A stretch of DNA of 64,000 nt from Eurosta solidaginis. Lineage: Eukaryota; Arthropoda; Insecta; Diptera; Tephritidae. Position numbers and translations under genes: made by a program. The stretch lies in contig NC_090321.1 of the NCBI RefSeq assembly GCF_040869045.1, forward strand, positions 79,331,183 to 79,395,182. Direction: 5' to 3'. Shown one piece after another: positions 43,273 through 54,722 of the stretch. The notes under the pieces are model-generated. The model saw only the letters and a program-made list of their open reading frames with translations. It had not been told where the DNA came from and did not search any database. Each line of letters starts with the position of its first letter. Position 1 is the first letter of the stretch.

Positions 43273-43429
43273 AGCAAAATGTTTCTTTTTGTCATAAGGC
43301 TGCTGTTACAAGGCCCATCTTTAGGGAAACAGACCCCAAGTGGCCAGGGGAACTTAGTATTCCCTACATCTACCTAGTTTCGGTTCAGTTGTACCTATAC
43401 GCGCAAAGAGATCCCCGTGACAATTGCCA

Positions 43430-44520
43430 GCATTACTGCTATGGCCCAGCTCCCAGATGATGATCATAGAATAGCAAGCGAGGTCAGGTACCCCCATACC
43501 ACCCTTGATCACGCCACCGTTGAGCACAGGGCTTTATTAGCTGCTAGGATATATGAGTTGATATTGAATTCTCTAAGCGTAGTAGCACTGGAAGGCATCC
43601 CATCCACCGCATCCTTGATCGCGGCAACTCTAGCTTAGAAGCCACTAAAATTAATTGGCAATTTACATCGAGCTCCTTACGAAAACTCCCCTCCAAGCTT
43701 CCCGTCTAACTTTGACCCATTCGTACACCAAATTACGACTTCACAGCCTTAGAATAATTTCCTACCCCACTCTTCTCCCAAGGGAATGACTTGAAGTTTA
43801 CTGGTGGAGCAGTTGTTGGCACACAATAGTCTGTCTTATCTGGGATAGAGTCAATGTTGATAAGAATGCTGGAATTCCCGATGTAAGAAACCCCATAGCC
43901 CATATAACGATGTCTAATTAGCGAACGGCCCGTACTCGCCTTGCCCGCAATAATCACCGAATGTATGTTCAATGCCAAGGTAGGTGTTGTTTTAAGAGCG
44001 CCGCTGATAGCAACCAGCGCAGTCCGTTGAGCTGCACTAACGTTTTGGTAAAACTCGCCGTCTCACTAGACCATTACCCCATCTAGCAAGATCGACTTGA
44101 CAACCATTTTATAAAGCCAGTTTGTTACCCTTGGCGAGAGTTCCAAGTTCTTATTGATGGCCCCCTGCAGCATTAGAATGCAGCCGTGGCCTGCCTTTCC
44201 AGTCCCATCCTCTAATTAGCCCTCCATGACAGCTCCCTATCCAATATAATCCCTAGATATTACACCCTATTACAAAGTACAAACGATATTAACCCAATCG
44301 AATATGAGCTGCAATCGCAGATCTTGTATCAATTCGCAACAAGAGCCAGCTCCGTTTTTCTTGGATTGATTGACAGTTCACGTGGCGCAGCCCACGAAGT
44401 CACACAATCAATCAAGCCCTGCAAAATAACGAGCAGGGTGTCCAGAAAGTTTTTCCCAGAAACGGATGGTCATCTGCGTAGGCAAATTCTCTGCAACCAC
44501 AGCTTCGATAGATGATAGGG
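43430..44520 (-). pseudogene. I-group LINE, RT palm to RNase H region, decayed
   Basis: The minus strand shows FAYADDH (RT catalytic YADD) near 44470, then INKNLELSPRVTNWLYKMVVKSILL, AAQRTALVAISGALKTTPTLALN, STGRSLIRHRYMGYG and PDKTDYCVP. The order and words are those of the RT thumb and the TDY.VP block before RNase H in the same group as 26997-27720. Multiple stops break it. 14310-14720 is a second copy of part of it. Confidence 0.8.
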
Positions 44521-44559
44521 TTCGGATACACTACGACAAAAAATATCGTTCCAGCACTG

Positions 44560-46180
44560 AAAAAGACAACATGAGGCAAATGGGAGGAGCATTTAAAGAA
44601 CTGCTAACTCCCTGCATGTTCCGGTAAGCTGTGGCCAACCTGCAAATACTTGTCTAACCCGACAAAAGACAATGATAAAATATCCATCGGCTTTGGCGAT
44701 AAAATTTCGTCGGACTCGGAGAAATAGGCCAGCGGTTTTTTGCCGGCAACTTGTAATGCTCCTTCAGTGGACAAGGCCAGACGTCGTGCAAACAGACGAA
44801 CACGTAAACACAAACACGCCGAGTCATCCATTACCATCACTCAAACAGAGGTGGGAAAAGCCATTAAAAAGGCCAAGTACTTTAAATCAATAGGCCCAGG
44901 TGGAATAGCCATGCAAAAGCTAAACCACATTTCGTTGAAGTCCTTTATAATTCCCGAACAATTAAAAATGGCAAGAATAATTCCACTACTAAAGCCTGGG
45001 GACCAGCTAACGAAGGCGATATCTACCGATATCACTCCTTTCGCCAGTAGCGAAGACATTGGCAACCGTCCTGCTCCTTCATTTCACTACGAATGTTCGC
45101 CTAGCCATCCATCAAGATGGTTTCCGCAAAATGCATAGCACAACCAACGCGCTAAACGCCATAAAGACTCAGATGAATTACGGACTGAACCAGGAAAACC
45201 CCCATCATAGAACGGTGCTCGTGGCATTTGACATGTCAAAACCTTTTGACACATTCAGCCACAGAACGCTACTCCAAGACAAGGAAGGTTCAAGCCTCCC
45301 CTTGTCTAAAAAGATGGACCCCAAATTATGTGAATGGTAGGCAAGCGTCAGTTTAATTTTAGTTACTATCATTTCCTATGCTGACGACTACACGATAATG
45401 ACAACGGAACCTGGCCCTCCAAATCCTAGTCGCTTGCGTGCTGCACCTAGGGAAAAGATAACGGAACGTTGCTAACCATGTATAAAGCAAGAAACCGGCC
45501 GCTCATGTGCTAAGCGTAACCAGTTTGGTCGCCTACCCTCAAAAGCAGACACTGGAGAAGCTGCAGGCCTGCCAAAATGCTTCAGTCTGAACTACCACCG
45601 GATGTCTTCATATGACCCCTGAACATCATCTACATAGTGAGGATGAAGAGCTCAATATTACAGAGCGTATCGAAATGCTAAAGAGACAGTTGTTGTTAAA
45701 TTCTCACAAATTTGGACATCTCGCAACAACTGCTTGATCTAGACACGCCTCCAAGAGGGTTGAGGAAATATATTCATAAGAACTATGATGACATCCAGCT
45801 CCTACCAACACAGCCATTTAATCCAGATAAGCATTAGGAGCGCCTGGGCAAAGCCAAGACAGAAAAAGAAAGCACACTACCAACGGAGACACGAGTCACC
45901 CTGATCCAACTTCGTTCCGGATACTGTAACATGTTAAACTCTTCCTAGTCCAGAATCAACTTCGACATACGTATTGCATGTCCTGCATACGATGTGACCC
46001 CACATGACATCAAACATATTTTCAATTCGAATGTGCAACCTATGGCTCTAACACCAACTTCCTTATGGTCCGCCTCTGCTGAAACTGCAACTTTCCTTGG
46101 ACTACCGTTAGAGAACTTTGACAACAATTTGTGAGGGGCGCACTAATCGAATGGGGGCGAAGCACTGCTAACACAACAAC
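44560..46180 (+). pseudogene. LINE-J copy, plus strand, 5'-truncated and decayed
   Basis: The order is: linker (IFIGFGDKI, RRANRRTRKHKHAESSITIT, EVGKAIKKAKYFKSIGPGGIA), RT blocks (IIPLLKPGD, HQDGFRKMHSTTNALNAI, HRTVLVAFDMSKPFDT, then ISYADDYT with YADD near 45380), C-terminal fragments (TRVTLIQLRSGYCN, ETATFLGLPLENFDNNL), and a (CAA)n tail at 46165-46185. Deletions and frameshifts occur throughout; for example, the block between the first and second RT aspartates is shortened. Confidence 0.88.
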
Positions 46181-46185
46181 AACAA

Positions 46186-46835
46186 CACGATTATCATCAT
46201 CAAATTCGCACAAATCATCAGCCTTTTCAATCAACTTAGTCAAAACTTTTGGTTACTTAAATATAGCTCTTAATATTGGCTCATTACAAGTAGTTTGAGT
46301 GGACAAAATTCGCAGTTGCTAAAGACGTGACAGGTTCATTATGAGCCCCAGCGATGTATCATGCAATTAATGGAGTTTTCTGTTTGTTCTTTTTCTTCTA
46401 TTTTGTCATGTTTTTTTTGCTACTTTTCTCTGTTTCTTAAGAAATTTCTCTGGTGTTTCATATTTGTATTTTTTCTAAAGAAACATTTAGTCAAGAAAAC
46501 AGCAAAAGTAATTATCACCTTGTAAACTTCATACAAAGGGAAAATGTTATACGAATGTACATAAGGGGAAAAAACCTGATGTTGCTTAAGTATTTGTGAA
46601 TGTGCTCTTGAGAACATTTATAGTCCACTTCATAATCTATTACCCAGTTTAATGTATTTCTATGAGGTAGGTCACTGCTCATTTAAAGGAGGACAAATGG
46701 CCTTTAATGTGTAACTGTTGTAGTCATATGTAGGATTGCAGCTTTGTACCTTCTGCTTTCGCTTGATATGTTAATTCTCCAGAGAAAAGGAGTGCGAAAA
46801 ATGGTGACATATGGAATGGAATATAAATATTGAAG
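46186..46835. other. Intergenic, nothing recognised
   Basis: A minus ORF (46420-46617) without a motif. The remainder is AT-rich. Confidence 0.45.
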
Positions 46836-46846
46836 ACTAAGTAGTA

Positions 46847-47265
46847 GGACCCCCAGAGAGTTAGGGGGCTTAGAATATACCCGCGACAGGTATGCCTGTC
46901 GTAAGAGATGACTAAAATACCAAATTGATTCAAGGAAATGTGTACCGCAACCCTTTCAAGGTGTTGACAGCGCAAAATATAGCTTCTCCAAGCCAATTGT
47001 CAACTTCACAGATCCGTGGCAAATCCTGTTACTTTAGCAGCCGAGGCTCTGGCGACCACAAATTCCTCATGGATCTAAGGGGTGGGAGGGCGGTATGGCC
47101 TTGAAGGTTTCATGTGGTCATACTAAATCGTTCCCGAGATGGTTGGGCTGGTGCCTTAATGGTGCTTGTTACCGGAAAGTAACGGATCTGCACTCGACAA
47201 ATGACCATCAATATTGATAACACTCCCCAAGGCCTTCGGGGAGTGTCCTTATAGCTACAACAACA
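46847..47265 (+). mobile_element. Short (CAA)-tailed retroelement, full length, 11-bp TSD
   Basis: ACTAAGTAGTA lies at 46836-46846 and again at 47266-47276. The 419-bp body starts GACCCCCAGAGAGTTAGG and includes ATACCCGCGACAGGTATGCC and GTCGTAAGAGATGACTAAAA. It then has a GGCTCTGGCGACC block, TCGTTCCCGAGATGG, a hairpin CTCCCCAAGGCCTTCGGGGAG and the tail GCTACAACAACAAC. It has no ORF and no clear Pol III boxes. Other copies: 13607-14019 and 59319-59510. Confidence 0.88.
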
Positions 47266-47429
47266 ACTAAGTAGTAAGGAATATTTAAGTTATAATAAAG
47301 GTAGCCAAAGAAGACATAAACACATGCCTGCACCCAGATCGACGCGTAGTGATAGACCGACGGAAAGCTGCCAATGACTTCGCAACACCACTCCCTGCTC
47401 AGACCTACTCTGTGCGAGCGCAAGTCAAC

Positions 47430-47900
47430 ACGACGGAATGCAGTAGCAGTGGCAGCATATCTCTAGAGCACTTCGTACCACCGCCGAGGAAACAATTGGT
47501 TACCGGCGACCACAGATAAACAGCGACCACGAAAAAACAATTGGTTCAATGAAATATGTCTCGTTGCAGTTGAAAGAGAGGAAGCTATAAGGCAACAAAA
47601 AGAGAGTTGAAGAACGCTACTGCGATTTCAAACGGAAAGCGATACGTCTTTTTGGGAAGAAAAAAATTGAGGGAGAAAGGCGAGAGTGCGCGGGCTTGAG
47701 CTGCTAGCCATTAGGAATAACACGCCGCAGATTTGGTCAAAAAGTTAGGCGAGAGCGCGAAGGTTCTAAGCCCGGGGTACCCTCCTCTCAAACGACCAGG
47801 TAACCAATGTCCATAGGGTGCTTAGGTGAGGGAAGGCGTACTGCTATGTGTTATTCAATACAGAGAGGGATGAAACGCTCAGGAAAGATGATGAACACGA
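47430..47900 (+). pseudogene. RTE-like element, endonuclease-RT linker fragment
   Basis: The plus strand reads NNWFNEICLVAVEREEAIRQQKES, then basic heptad-like FKRKAIRLFGKKKIEGERREC across a shift, and GTLLSNDQVTNVHRVLR. This is the WFDEEC ... RRKKRE ... L..D...VTD...VL pattern found between the endonuclease and RT of insect RTE-like proteins. Confidence 0.6.
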
Positions 47901-48609
47901 GCCCGCAATCAGTGATAATAGAATTAATATTCCTCCATCCGACTAAGACGATATCAGAATAGCGATAACGAGAACAAAAAAAAACAACAGACGGCGGCGC
48001 TACGTCAACTTTTGTACAAAAAATGGTCAAACGAGTGCATGCCCGACGATTGCAAACTAATGTCGTTTTATTTTCTGAAAAAAAAAAAAAAATGTTACCC
48101 TCATGTTGCACTCTAGAGTTCTAGATTTTTGACTAGGTCACCTGACGCTTTGCCAAATGGCTCTATTTGTAGGGAATTGTATCCCTTTTATTATTCAGTG
48201 AAAAATATTTTGTGAAAGGAACACACAGTCTCATGAGAGAGCTGAGAAGAACTAAAAGGACGACACTATTTTCAGAAAAGAAAACGCCATAAGCCTTTTT
48301 TCAATTTCTCTAGAAGGGGATCCTGCAAATTGCGCCACCAATAGCGGAATCAGCCTTCTTCGAGCGTATTGTGCAAAAGACTGATGCCCGCCGGGAAGCG
48401 GCTGATTGGGCGTATCTATTAAGTGCGGTTGATAAATCTACCAACGAAAAGAATTTCACTATGCGCCAAATCTTGGAAGAACCCGCGAAAAAAGCAGCCT
48501 CCGACAGCATGAAAAGGAGCTGCCTATATGCCGCTATGTTTGAATTTAGCTTCTCCGCAAAACTTATACCGCTTGCCTTTACTATAAGGAATGCTAAGGA
48601 AATTGGTTA
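47901..48609 (+). other. Unassigned, contains a 79-codon ORF (48371-48610)
   Basis: The ORF reads QKTDARREAADWAYLLSAVDKST, NFTMRQILEEPAKKAASDSM and so on. Its composition is protein-like, but I cannot place it; it runs straight into a repeat with GGGCGTGG boxes at 48615. Confidence 0.3.
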
Positions 48610-49000
48610 ACGACCACGCCCATAACGTCGTGAACGAATAAAATAAGCTATATCTTTGCAAAAAGAGCTTTATATCAATATATTTCTTTTCCCAAGTGGA
48701 ATTATAACAAGAAATCGGAAAAAATTCAAATTTTTTAAAATGGGCGTGGCACCGCCCCTTTTAGACTAAGCAATTTTCTATGTTTCGGGAGCCATAACTC
48801 GAAGAAAAGTTGCCGGATCATGATAAGATTGGGTACACATATTTTCCTTATAGCAGGAAATATTTCTAGTAGACTAGAATAATAAGCTATAACTTAGCGA
48901 AAAATAGTATTGTATCAATGATATTTCACTTACCAAGTTTTGTTGTAAGAGGAAATCTTTTAAATGGGCGGTGTCACGTGTTATGTAGAAAAGTAATTTA
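48610..49000. repeat. Dispersed repeat with GGGCGTGGCACCGCCC boxes
   Basis: The words GACCACGCCCATAA (48612), AAATGGGCGTGGCACCGCCCC (48739) and GGGCGGTGTCACG (48965) in AT-rich context resemble the unique region of HINE-A, but the order and flanks differ. It is probably a related element without its ends. Confidence 0.5.
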
Positions 49001-49740
49001 TCTGAAATGAATTGTACAATTGAAGCTCACGCTGGGTATATATGTACGTTTTTCATTCAAAATATAATGAGTCAATGCAGTGCTCGGTTGATTTTTTCAA
49101 TTTGTAAACAGCAAAGCTCTTGTACATACATAAATACCAAATACCGGCAATACGTGCCGGCCTATTAACCTAGTGGCAAATTGGCAAGCGAATAGTTAAC
49201 AACATTGCCAAATTGTCAATGGTTTATATATACGTTGACATGATGAAGATTTGCTTAAAAGTTACCAAATTGAATCTTCCGCTTTTAGCACTGATACAAA
49301 GGTAATATGACATAATGCGTGCTTTCGATTTTAAAGGCCCAGAAAAAAAGAAGCGAAAAGAGCTTCTGATTGGATCAAGCCTTACGAATAATTTTAATAT
49401 GTATGTAACATGCCAATTATTTAAAGGGTTTCATAAAATAATTTACTTCATGTTAGTCTAATATGGTTAACAGCGAATCTAAATTAAAAGTACATATAGC
49501 TACGAATACGAAAACGGCCGTGGCAGATTTGCCAAATTTTATCAATTTTCATTTACGACAATCATAATCATAATTTAAGAAATAAACTAAAATGAATTTT
49601 GTGGCTGAAACTATGGAAACCAAACTATAAAAACGTTTTCGAAAAATATTTTAGAATTTTACGAAAATTAAAATTTTTTTTATTGAGGTTTCAGAATGCT
49701 GTTTAATAGCCCAATAAATTTTAGTCTAAAAGAGTACGTG
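49001..49740. other. Intergenic, nothing recognised
   Basis: AT-rich, with no ORF of note and no repeat partner. Confidence 0.5.
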
Positions 49741-49862
49741 TTATAGGTCTCTCCCACTTCCGCTTTCACTCTCACTCAAACTCTCGCGCTTACTTTCACT
49801 TCAGCTTCCACTCCAACTCTCACTCCTACTCCCATTTCAATTCTCACTTCCACTCCCAGTGC
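49741..49862. repeat. Strand-asymmetric pyrimidine stretch (CACTCTCACTC type)
   Basis: About 120 bp almost free of G on the plus strand, built of CACTC, ACTCT and CACTTC words. The minus strand is therefore GAGTG/GAGAG-rich. Confidence 0.7.
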
Positions 49863-49964
49863 ACCCCGATTGGGGATATAAAGCGAATTGGGAATGTGGC
49901 ACCGCATATTTTTCCAAAAACCGTTTTTCTGAGCGATCCTTGAACCGTACAGAACGAAAAAAAA

Positions 49965-50590
49965 ACAAGTAAGGACGGGACTGTCTTGGGCTGTGCTGAA
50001 GACCTCCTACCTTTCACGAATGGAGCTGGGAAATAATCTTATCCAATTCGTAATATCCGCATAATCGGATTTAAAATATGTGTAATATATACAGAACAGA
50101 CATATGTACATACATAAGACGATATTTTCGATAAATTATATATAATAAATAATAGGGTGGGTCGACATTTTTAGGTCGGACAGGGTATACATGAAAACTT
50201 TACAATCAAATGAAAATTTTTTTAGTAGGTCACGAAAAAAAACCTTAAAAATCAAAGTCGAAAAAAGTAAAAAAAAAAATTTAATTTCGCAGGCGTGAAA
50301 ATTATTTTTTTTGGTGTGCGTAGTGGAACTCTTTTTTCCTGAGCCCAAATCCTATCGAAAAATCGATGGCGCGATATCGGTTAATAAATCGAACCAGTCT
50401 AATAAATAACCCTTGCACTAAGTTTCACGTTTCTTGTTGTCTGCATGAGAACTATGTATATATGATGTAAAGGTAAGAGTTTCGTGAAATTTGAAGCCGC
50501 TAGCTGTTAAAATGGGGCAGAAATTACGAAAAGTTTCCTATCTGAACAATCGGTTGTATGGGACATGTGCTATTTATACGACCGATCGCT
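49965..50590 (-). mobile_element. HINE-B copy 2, 3' part, interrupted by a MITE
   Basis: The left edge ACAAGTAAGGACGGGACTG and a hairpin (GTCTT..GGC / GCTGAAGAC, one mismatch) match the 3' end of the complete HINE-B at 61960-62013. After the MITE (50153-50401 and its 8-bp duplication), the unit words GCTGTTAAAATGGGGCAGAAATT, TATCTGAACAATCGGTTGTATG and ACGACCGATCG continue, then it stops. Confidence 0.85.
50153..50401. mobile_element. 249-bp MITE, family TAGGGYGGGTCGA, inside HINE-B
   Basis: It begins TAGGGTGGGTCGAC and ends TCGAACCAGTCTA, with the 8-bp duplication ATAAATAA at 50145-50152 and 50402-50409. Its ends match the larger MITE at 30824-31441. Confidence 0.88.
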
Positions 50591-50700
50591 TTCCCGACAA
50601 ACTGGTTTCAGCTTTGTGTCATCACTGTCAATTTTCAAAAATTTTCGAAAAGACTTAAAACTTGTACTGTTAGATGAAATTGACTTGACGACAAAACCGC
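50591..50700 (+). repeat. Penelope-like repeat fragment
   Basis: TTTCCCGACAAACTGGTTTCAGC, then GTCAATTTTC and TTTTCGAAAAGACTTAAAACTTG, parallels 10675-10770 in the same orientation. There is no frame. Confidence 0.5.
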
Positions 50701-51637
50701 ACACTCAAGAAAAATTCAGATAACTCGAAATAAAAAGTTCGAAATTTTCGTAAAATTTCCTAGATTTTATAAACATTTTAGATTTTTTTTTTGTATAATT
50801 AAAATATCGAAAATAAAAGCGTTAGCTGCTATTTTTCTGATCGCCGCTGTAACTAAAAATCGATCGAAAAATTATCCAAAATTGCTCCACCTAGGGGATT
50901 CTGCACGTGACTTCTTGTTCCAAGTATCTAGATCAGCCGGAAATTACTTTAAAATTTAACGGAAGATTCCCCAATTTTGAGATAAAATTGGTGAACAAAC
51001 TATTAAGCGACCTAATATAAAGGTAGTGAAGTAACTAAAAACATTGAATGAAAATGAAAAGCACCTATTTTAGAAGTACCCAGCTATCATATCATAGCAT
51101 ATCTACAATGAATTTTAAGCCCCAAAGATGGATGATTTAATTTTGAAGCACCCTACTCTTTTCGAAGTCAAACATTTTACAAAGGTTGTAAAGGATAAGT
51201 TTCTTGATTGACTTGGCATTATTTTTATAGACAATTGACCCAAATCGATGACGATCAACGACCATCGATGACTGAATTCGAATGCCAAACAAATTGAACT
51301 TTATTTTGATGCTGCCAACTAACAAAGCAGCGGAGCGTTGAAGCGTGTGGGTAGTGGATAAAAACATTTTTGTTCTCCATGGAATGTGTATATGAGAATG
51401 CTTAAACCCAAATCTTGCATTTAAAAATTTTGGTTTTTTCGTTCATACGTAAAAGTTGCACAATGCTATTTACTTACAAATAAAATGTGTAGACACATGT
51501 AAGTAAATACGGAGGTACCAACAAAAGTTCGCCTAGTTTGTGACTCTTCAATGTTAAAAATTGTCTATCTCAAGCGTGCTAAGGGGCAGCTTTTACCTCC
51601 CTTTAACGCCGGCACCTTATTTCGTAGAAAACTTTCA
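50701..51637. other. Intergenic, nothing recognised
   Basis: AT-rich with short ORFs (51137-51367 minus). I see no family. Confidence 0.45.
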
Positions 51638-51645
51638 GTTACATG

Positions 51646-52220
51646 TAGCGTTGCGAAATTTCCCGTATTGGCCGGGAAATCCCATATTTTTCATAAATTT
51701 TAAAGTGTCCCGCCGGGAAATGCTATGTCCCGGCATTTTCACAATATCAAAATTAATAACTTATAATCTGCTACGAAACATGGCCATATTTGCGGCTTCG
51801 ATTGTATTCAGGTCATTAGCATATTGCATGCAACTCTGTAAAGAAGAAAAATTCATCCCTACTGTGGTTCAGAATATTGTCAATGTTTGACATATCGCAC
51901 ACCTAAATACTCATTTTGCATGGGGAAGTGTTGTGTTTTAAAATAACGTTAGCAAAATGAATCCATAGAATATTGAATTCGCATTAAATACAGTAAACGT
52001 AATAATTATTAGCCTGTTTCATAAAAATATTTGTTATAAATAAATGAGTTTAAAAAGTTTAATTCTGTCTAAAAATTATTTCGCCGAAATGAGCAACCCG
52101 TGCAAATAAATAGGTGTTTCTTATTTTTCAAATGTCCCGGGAAATTTTTAAAAATCCCGGGAATTTGGCTCAAATTTGAGATTTGTCCCGGGAACCCGAA
52201 ATAAAAATCGGACAACCCTA
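51646..52220. mobile_element. hAT-like MITE, 575 bp
   Basis: It starts TAGCGTTGCGAAATTTCCCG and ends TCGGACAACCCTA, with the 8-bp duplication GTTACATG at 51638-51645 and 52221-52228. Subterminal CCCGGGAAAT and CCGGGAAAT words are scattered at both ends. The terminal match is loose, but the 8-bp duplication is exact. Confidence 0.85.
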
Positions 52221-52324
52221 GTTACATGTCAAAAAACTGTTGGTTAGCGTTAACCCGTGATAGAGAAAGCAGCCCTTAACCCTTAACACAATACTGTTTT
52301 TTAAGGTTCAAATATGGAGTGCTC

Positions 52325-52560
52325 TCTGGGTATTACTTAATTACTTAATTGGCGCTTCACCGTGGAAACGGTTATGGCCGTCCAACAAGGCGCCCAGCTG
52401 GCTTCTTTTCTCTGCCAACCGGCGCCAATTGGTCACACCAAGGGAGTCTAAATCGTTTTCCACCTGGTCCTTCAACGGAGTGGGGGCCGCCCTCTACCCC
52501 TGCTTCCATAGGCGGGTTCCGATAGAAACACTTCCTCGCAGCCGCTGCGTTTTATTTCAC
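52325..52560 (-). pseudogene. RTE-like element, extreme C-terminus and 3' tail
   Basis: The minus strand reads DQVENDLDSLGVTNWRRLAEKR then SQLGALLDGHNRFHGEAPIK and a stop. This is followed at once by a tail of TTAAGTAA repeats (52325-52345). The C-terminal block is conserved among insect RTE-like elements, and the tandem tail fixes the 3' end. Confidence 0.82.
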
Positions 52561-52828
52561 TCTCTGGGTATATCCTCGTATAAAATGGTTGCATTAGGTA
52601 TAAGCAGATCTCATCAACTCATTGAGATATTCCTTGATTGCTCAAGTCTCCAAAAAAACCGACAGACAGGCCACCTTAAAGGCAAAGGTGTCAGTTTTCG
52701 CTGGCGTCCACAAGGCCTCTCAATGTCTCCTTTTTCTGACTCCCTGGGCACAGCGATATTGGATGAAATTAATTTGCAGATGAGATAGCCATGAAAACTT
52801 CCGAAATAGCCACAAGCGAGGCGGCCAC

Positions 52829-53170
52829 CGCTGGGTTAAATCCTGAGGAAAATCGGGGAATATGAGATAAGGGCAACGGAGTAGCTGTGCACCAACCGAG
52901 TTGATTGCAAGATCTCAAGGTCCTTATGGCGGGCAACTTCTTTAGGTCACCGCTGGGTTAAATCCTGAGGAAAATCGGGGAATATGAGATAAGGGCAACG
53001 GAGTAGCTGTGGACCAACCGAGTTGATTGCAAGATCTCAAGGTCCTTATGGCGGGCAGCTTCTTTAGGCCAGCGCTGGGTTAAATCCTGAGGAAAATCGG
53101 GGAATATGAGATAAGGGCAACGGAGTAGCTGTGGACCAACCGAGTTGATTGCAAGACCTCAAGGTCCTTT
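52829..53170 (+). repeat. 122-bp tandem triplication in a LINE relic
   Basis: CGCTGGGTTAAATCCTGAGG starts units at 52829, 52951 and 53073, exactly 122 bp apart. The third unit is partial (about 98 bp). The copies differ by only a few bases. Confidence 0.95.
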
Positions 53171-53177
53171 TTAGAAT

Positions 53178-53546
53178 ATGAGAGGAACTAGCTTCCTTCT
53201 CAAGCAAAACAAATCTGCAGTGAGAGTACTTACGGCTGTCATCGCAGCTCTTTGCACTATTGCACCAATGCTCCGACGGTGGCGCGTACCAACAAGCTCC
53301 CTCTTCAGAAGCTGTCAGAATGAGAATGAAGAGGAGTCGATTAATCACTCTCTCTGCCGATGTCCAGGACTGCAAGCAAGGCGACTCAGATTTCTGGGCG
53401 CACGGTTTTTTGACAGCCAGGCAGAGGTTGGGAAGGTGGATATCTTACTCCTAATTAAATTCATCAAAGAAAGCAAGTGGTGGAGTAAACTGGTTGAACG
53501 TGGAATGGTGGGAAATTTCCACGCACGCCCTCTTAACCTTACCTAA
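53178..53546 (+). pseudogene. I-group LINE C-terminal (post-RNase H) fragment
   Basis: 122 codons: LLKQNKSAVRVLTAVIAALC, then FRSCQNENEEESINHSLCRCPGLQARRLRFLG, a C..C..H..C segment, and LLIKFIKESKWW. It is homologous in layout to the tails at 9165 and 18960. Upstream the RNase H part has been replaced or scrambled by the 122-bp tandem units. Confidence 0.82.
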
Positions 53547-54302
53547 AATATTAGTTCATTTCAAACATCGAAAGCAGGCGGCTAACTTCGAGAAATGGGT
53601 AAATAATTTTTTTGCTTATGGATGAATCTCTTGAAAGAATTGCATTGGTCTAATACTCAGAACTATTTTTTCTAGTCCACTGATCGTAATTTTATTAGAC
53701 CTCTCTTTTGCAGCACATATTCCAACTGTTACCGGTAATATTGGAGACGGCAAATTTCGTTAGCGACCATTGTAACCACTTCACTGTCTTTTACATCCTA
53801 AAACCTAGTTTACATATAACGAGACTATCTTCATTTTCGTCCTAATCGTTAATTATATAACTAGATTTGCCATATAAATTTGTCCCTTCGATAATCGGTA
53901 AATATGACGAAGTTTTAGAGATGCGGATTTTTTTTATAGAAAAACTTTCACCTCTAGAGTGTAATCTCTAATTAAAAGCACAAAATAAAAGAAACACGTG
54001 AAAATTTGTCGGAAAATACTCTAGTTCCCAGGGATGGAACATGTGTAAACACGTAGAATATCTATTGACGATTAATTGTACATTAAGGCATGTATCAACG
54101 TGGTCTAAGATACTTGTCAATTTTGTGACTGATAATCACAATTTTGTTACCAGGGTAGAAAAGAGGCATAAGTAAGTACTTTGACATTGTTGATTACGAA
54201 TTTGATTATACTTACTTCTTATTGAATTTCGAATTTTCTTTTATTTCTTTTATTTCACTTTGCTAATGCGGGCAATTACATTCGGTTCACTACATTTTTC
54301 AC
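53547..54302. other. Intergenic, nothing recognised
   Basis: No ORF above 60 codons of interest; no repeat partner. Confidence 0.5.
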
Positions 54303-54305
54303 TTA

Positions 54306-54722
54306 AGGCCCAAACACATTCGATTTTTAAATCGTTTTGGCGTTTACGCTACGTCAACAACTGATTTTGAACACACACGTCTCCATGGCTATGTTCTCAA
54401 TTAAAAACCAATGCAATGGAAACACCAAAGTAACACCAAAAGAATTTTAAAATTTACGTTTTGCTAGCGTTGTCAGTCGATTTCCCCGCAGTCTTCTTGT
54501 TTTGATCGATTATATTATATTTTTTATTAATAGAGATCAATTAACAAAAAAAAAATTGTTTTTTTAACTAAATAGTTTGTTATTTATGTACATTTTTGAA
54601 GAAAGAAAAATTAAAAATTTGAGTTTTCTTTTTGCGTTCATTGTGCCAGGAAAACTCTAAACGTGCGTTCTTTCAGTGACGCCAGCGCCAAAACGACGCA
54701 AAATTCGAATGTGTTCAGGCCT
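54306..54722. mobile_element. PIF/Harbinger-like MITE, 417 bp, TSD TTA
   Basis: The ends are AGGCCCAAACACATTCGA and TCGAATGTGTTCAGGCCT. They are inverted repeats that extend with mismatches into CGTTTTGGCG / CGCCAAAACG. TTA is present at 54303-54305 and 54723-54725. A 3-bp TTA/TAA duplication with GGCC-type ends is typical of the PIF/Harbinger superfamily. Confidence 0.82.

Larger units (their letters stand above)
40740..43315 (-). mobile_element. Ty3/gypsy (412-like) element, heavily deleted
   Basis: On the minus strand the 3' LTR begins TGTAACAGCAGCCTTATGA at 41020, directly after a purine tract AAAAGGGGGATGG. The same TGTAACAGCAGCCTTATGA start recurs at 43314, marking a 5' LTR or a second copy, but sequence inside the two differs beyond the first 20 bp. 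An AATAAA signal lies near 40820 (minus). Between them only an integrase segment and non-coding repeats remain; gag, protease and RT are gone. The left boundary is approximate. Confidence 0.75.

Noticed and set aside
40740..43315. Matching pair of LTRs for the 412-like element
   Set aside because: Only about 20 bp at the LTR start agree between the two ends; the rest differs, so I do not call an intact LTR pair.
50591..50660. Hammerhead-ribozyme-like words (TGATGAC ... GCTGAAACC on the minus strand)
   Set aside because: The core does not match the consensus fully, and it lies on the strand opposite to the Penelope-like reading frame; kept only as something to scan.
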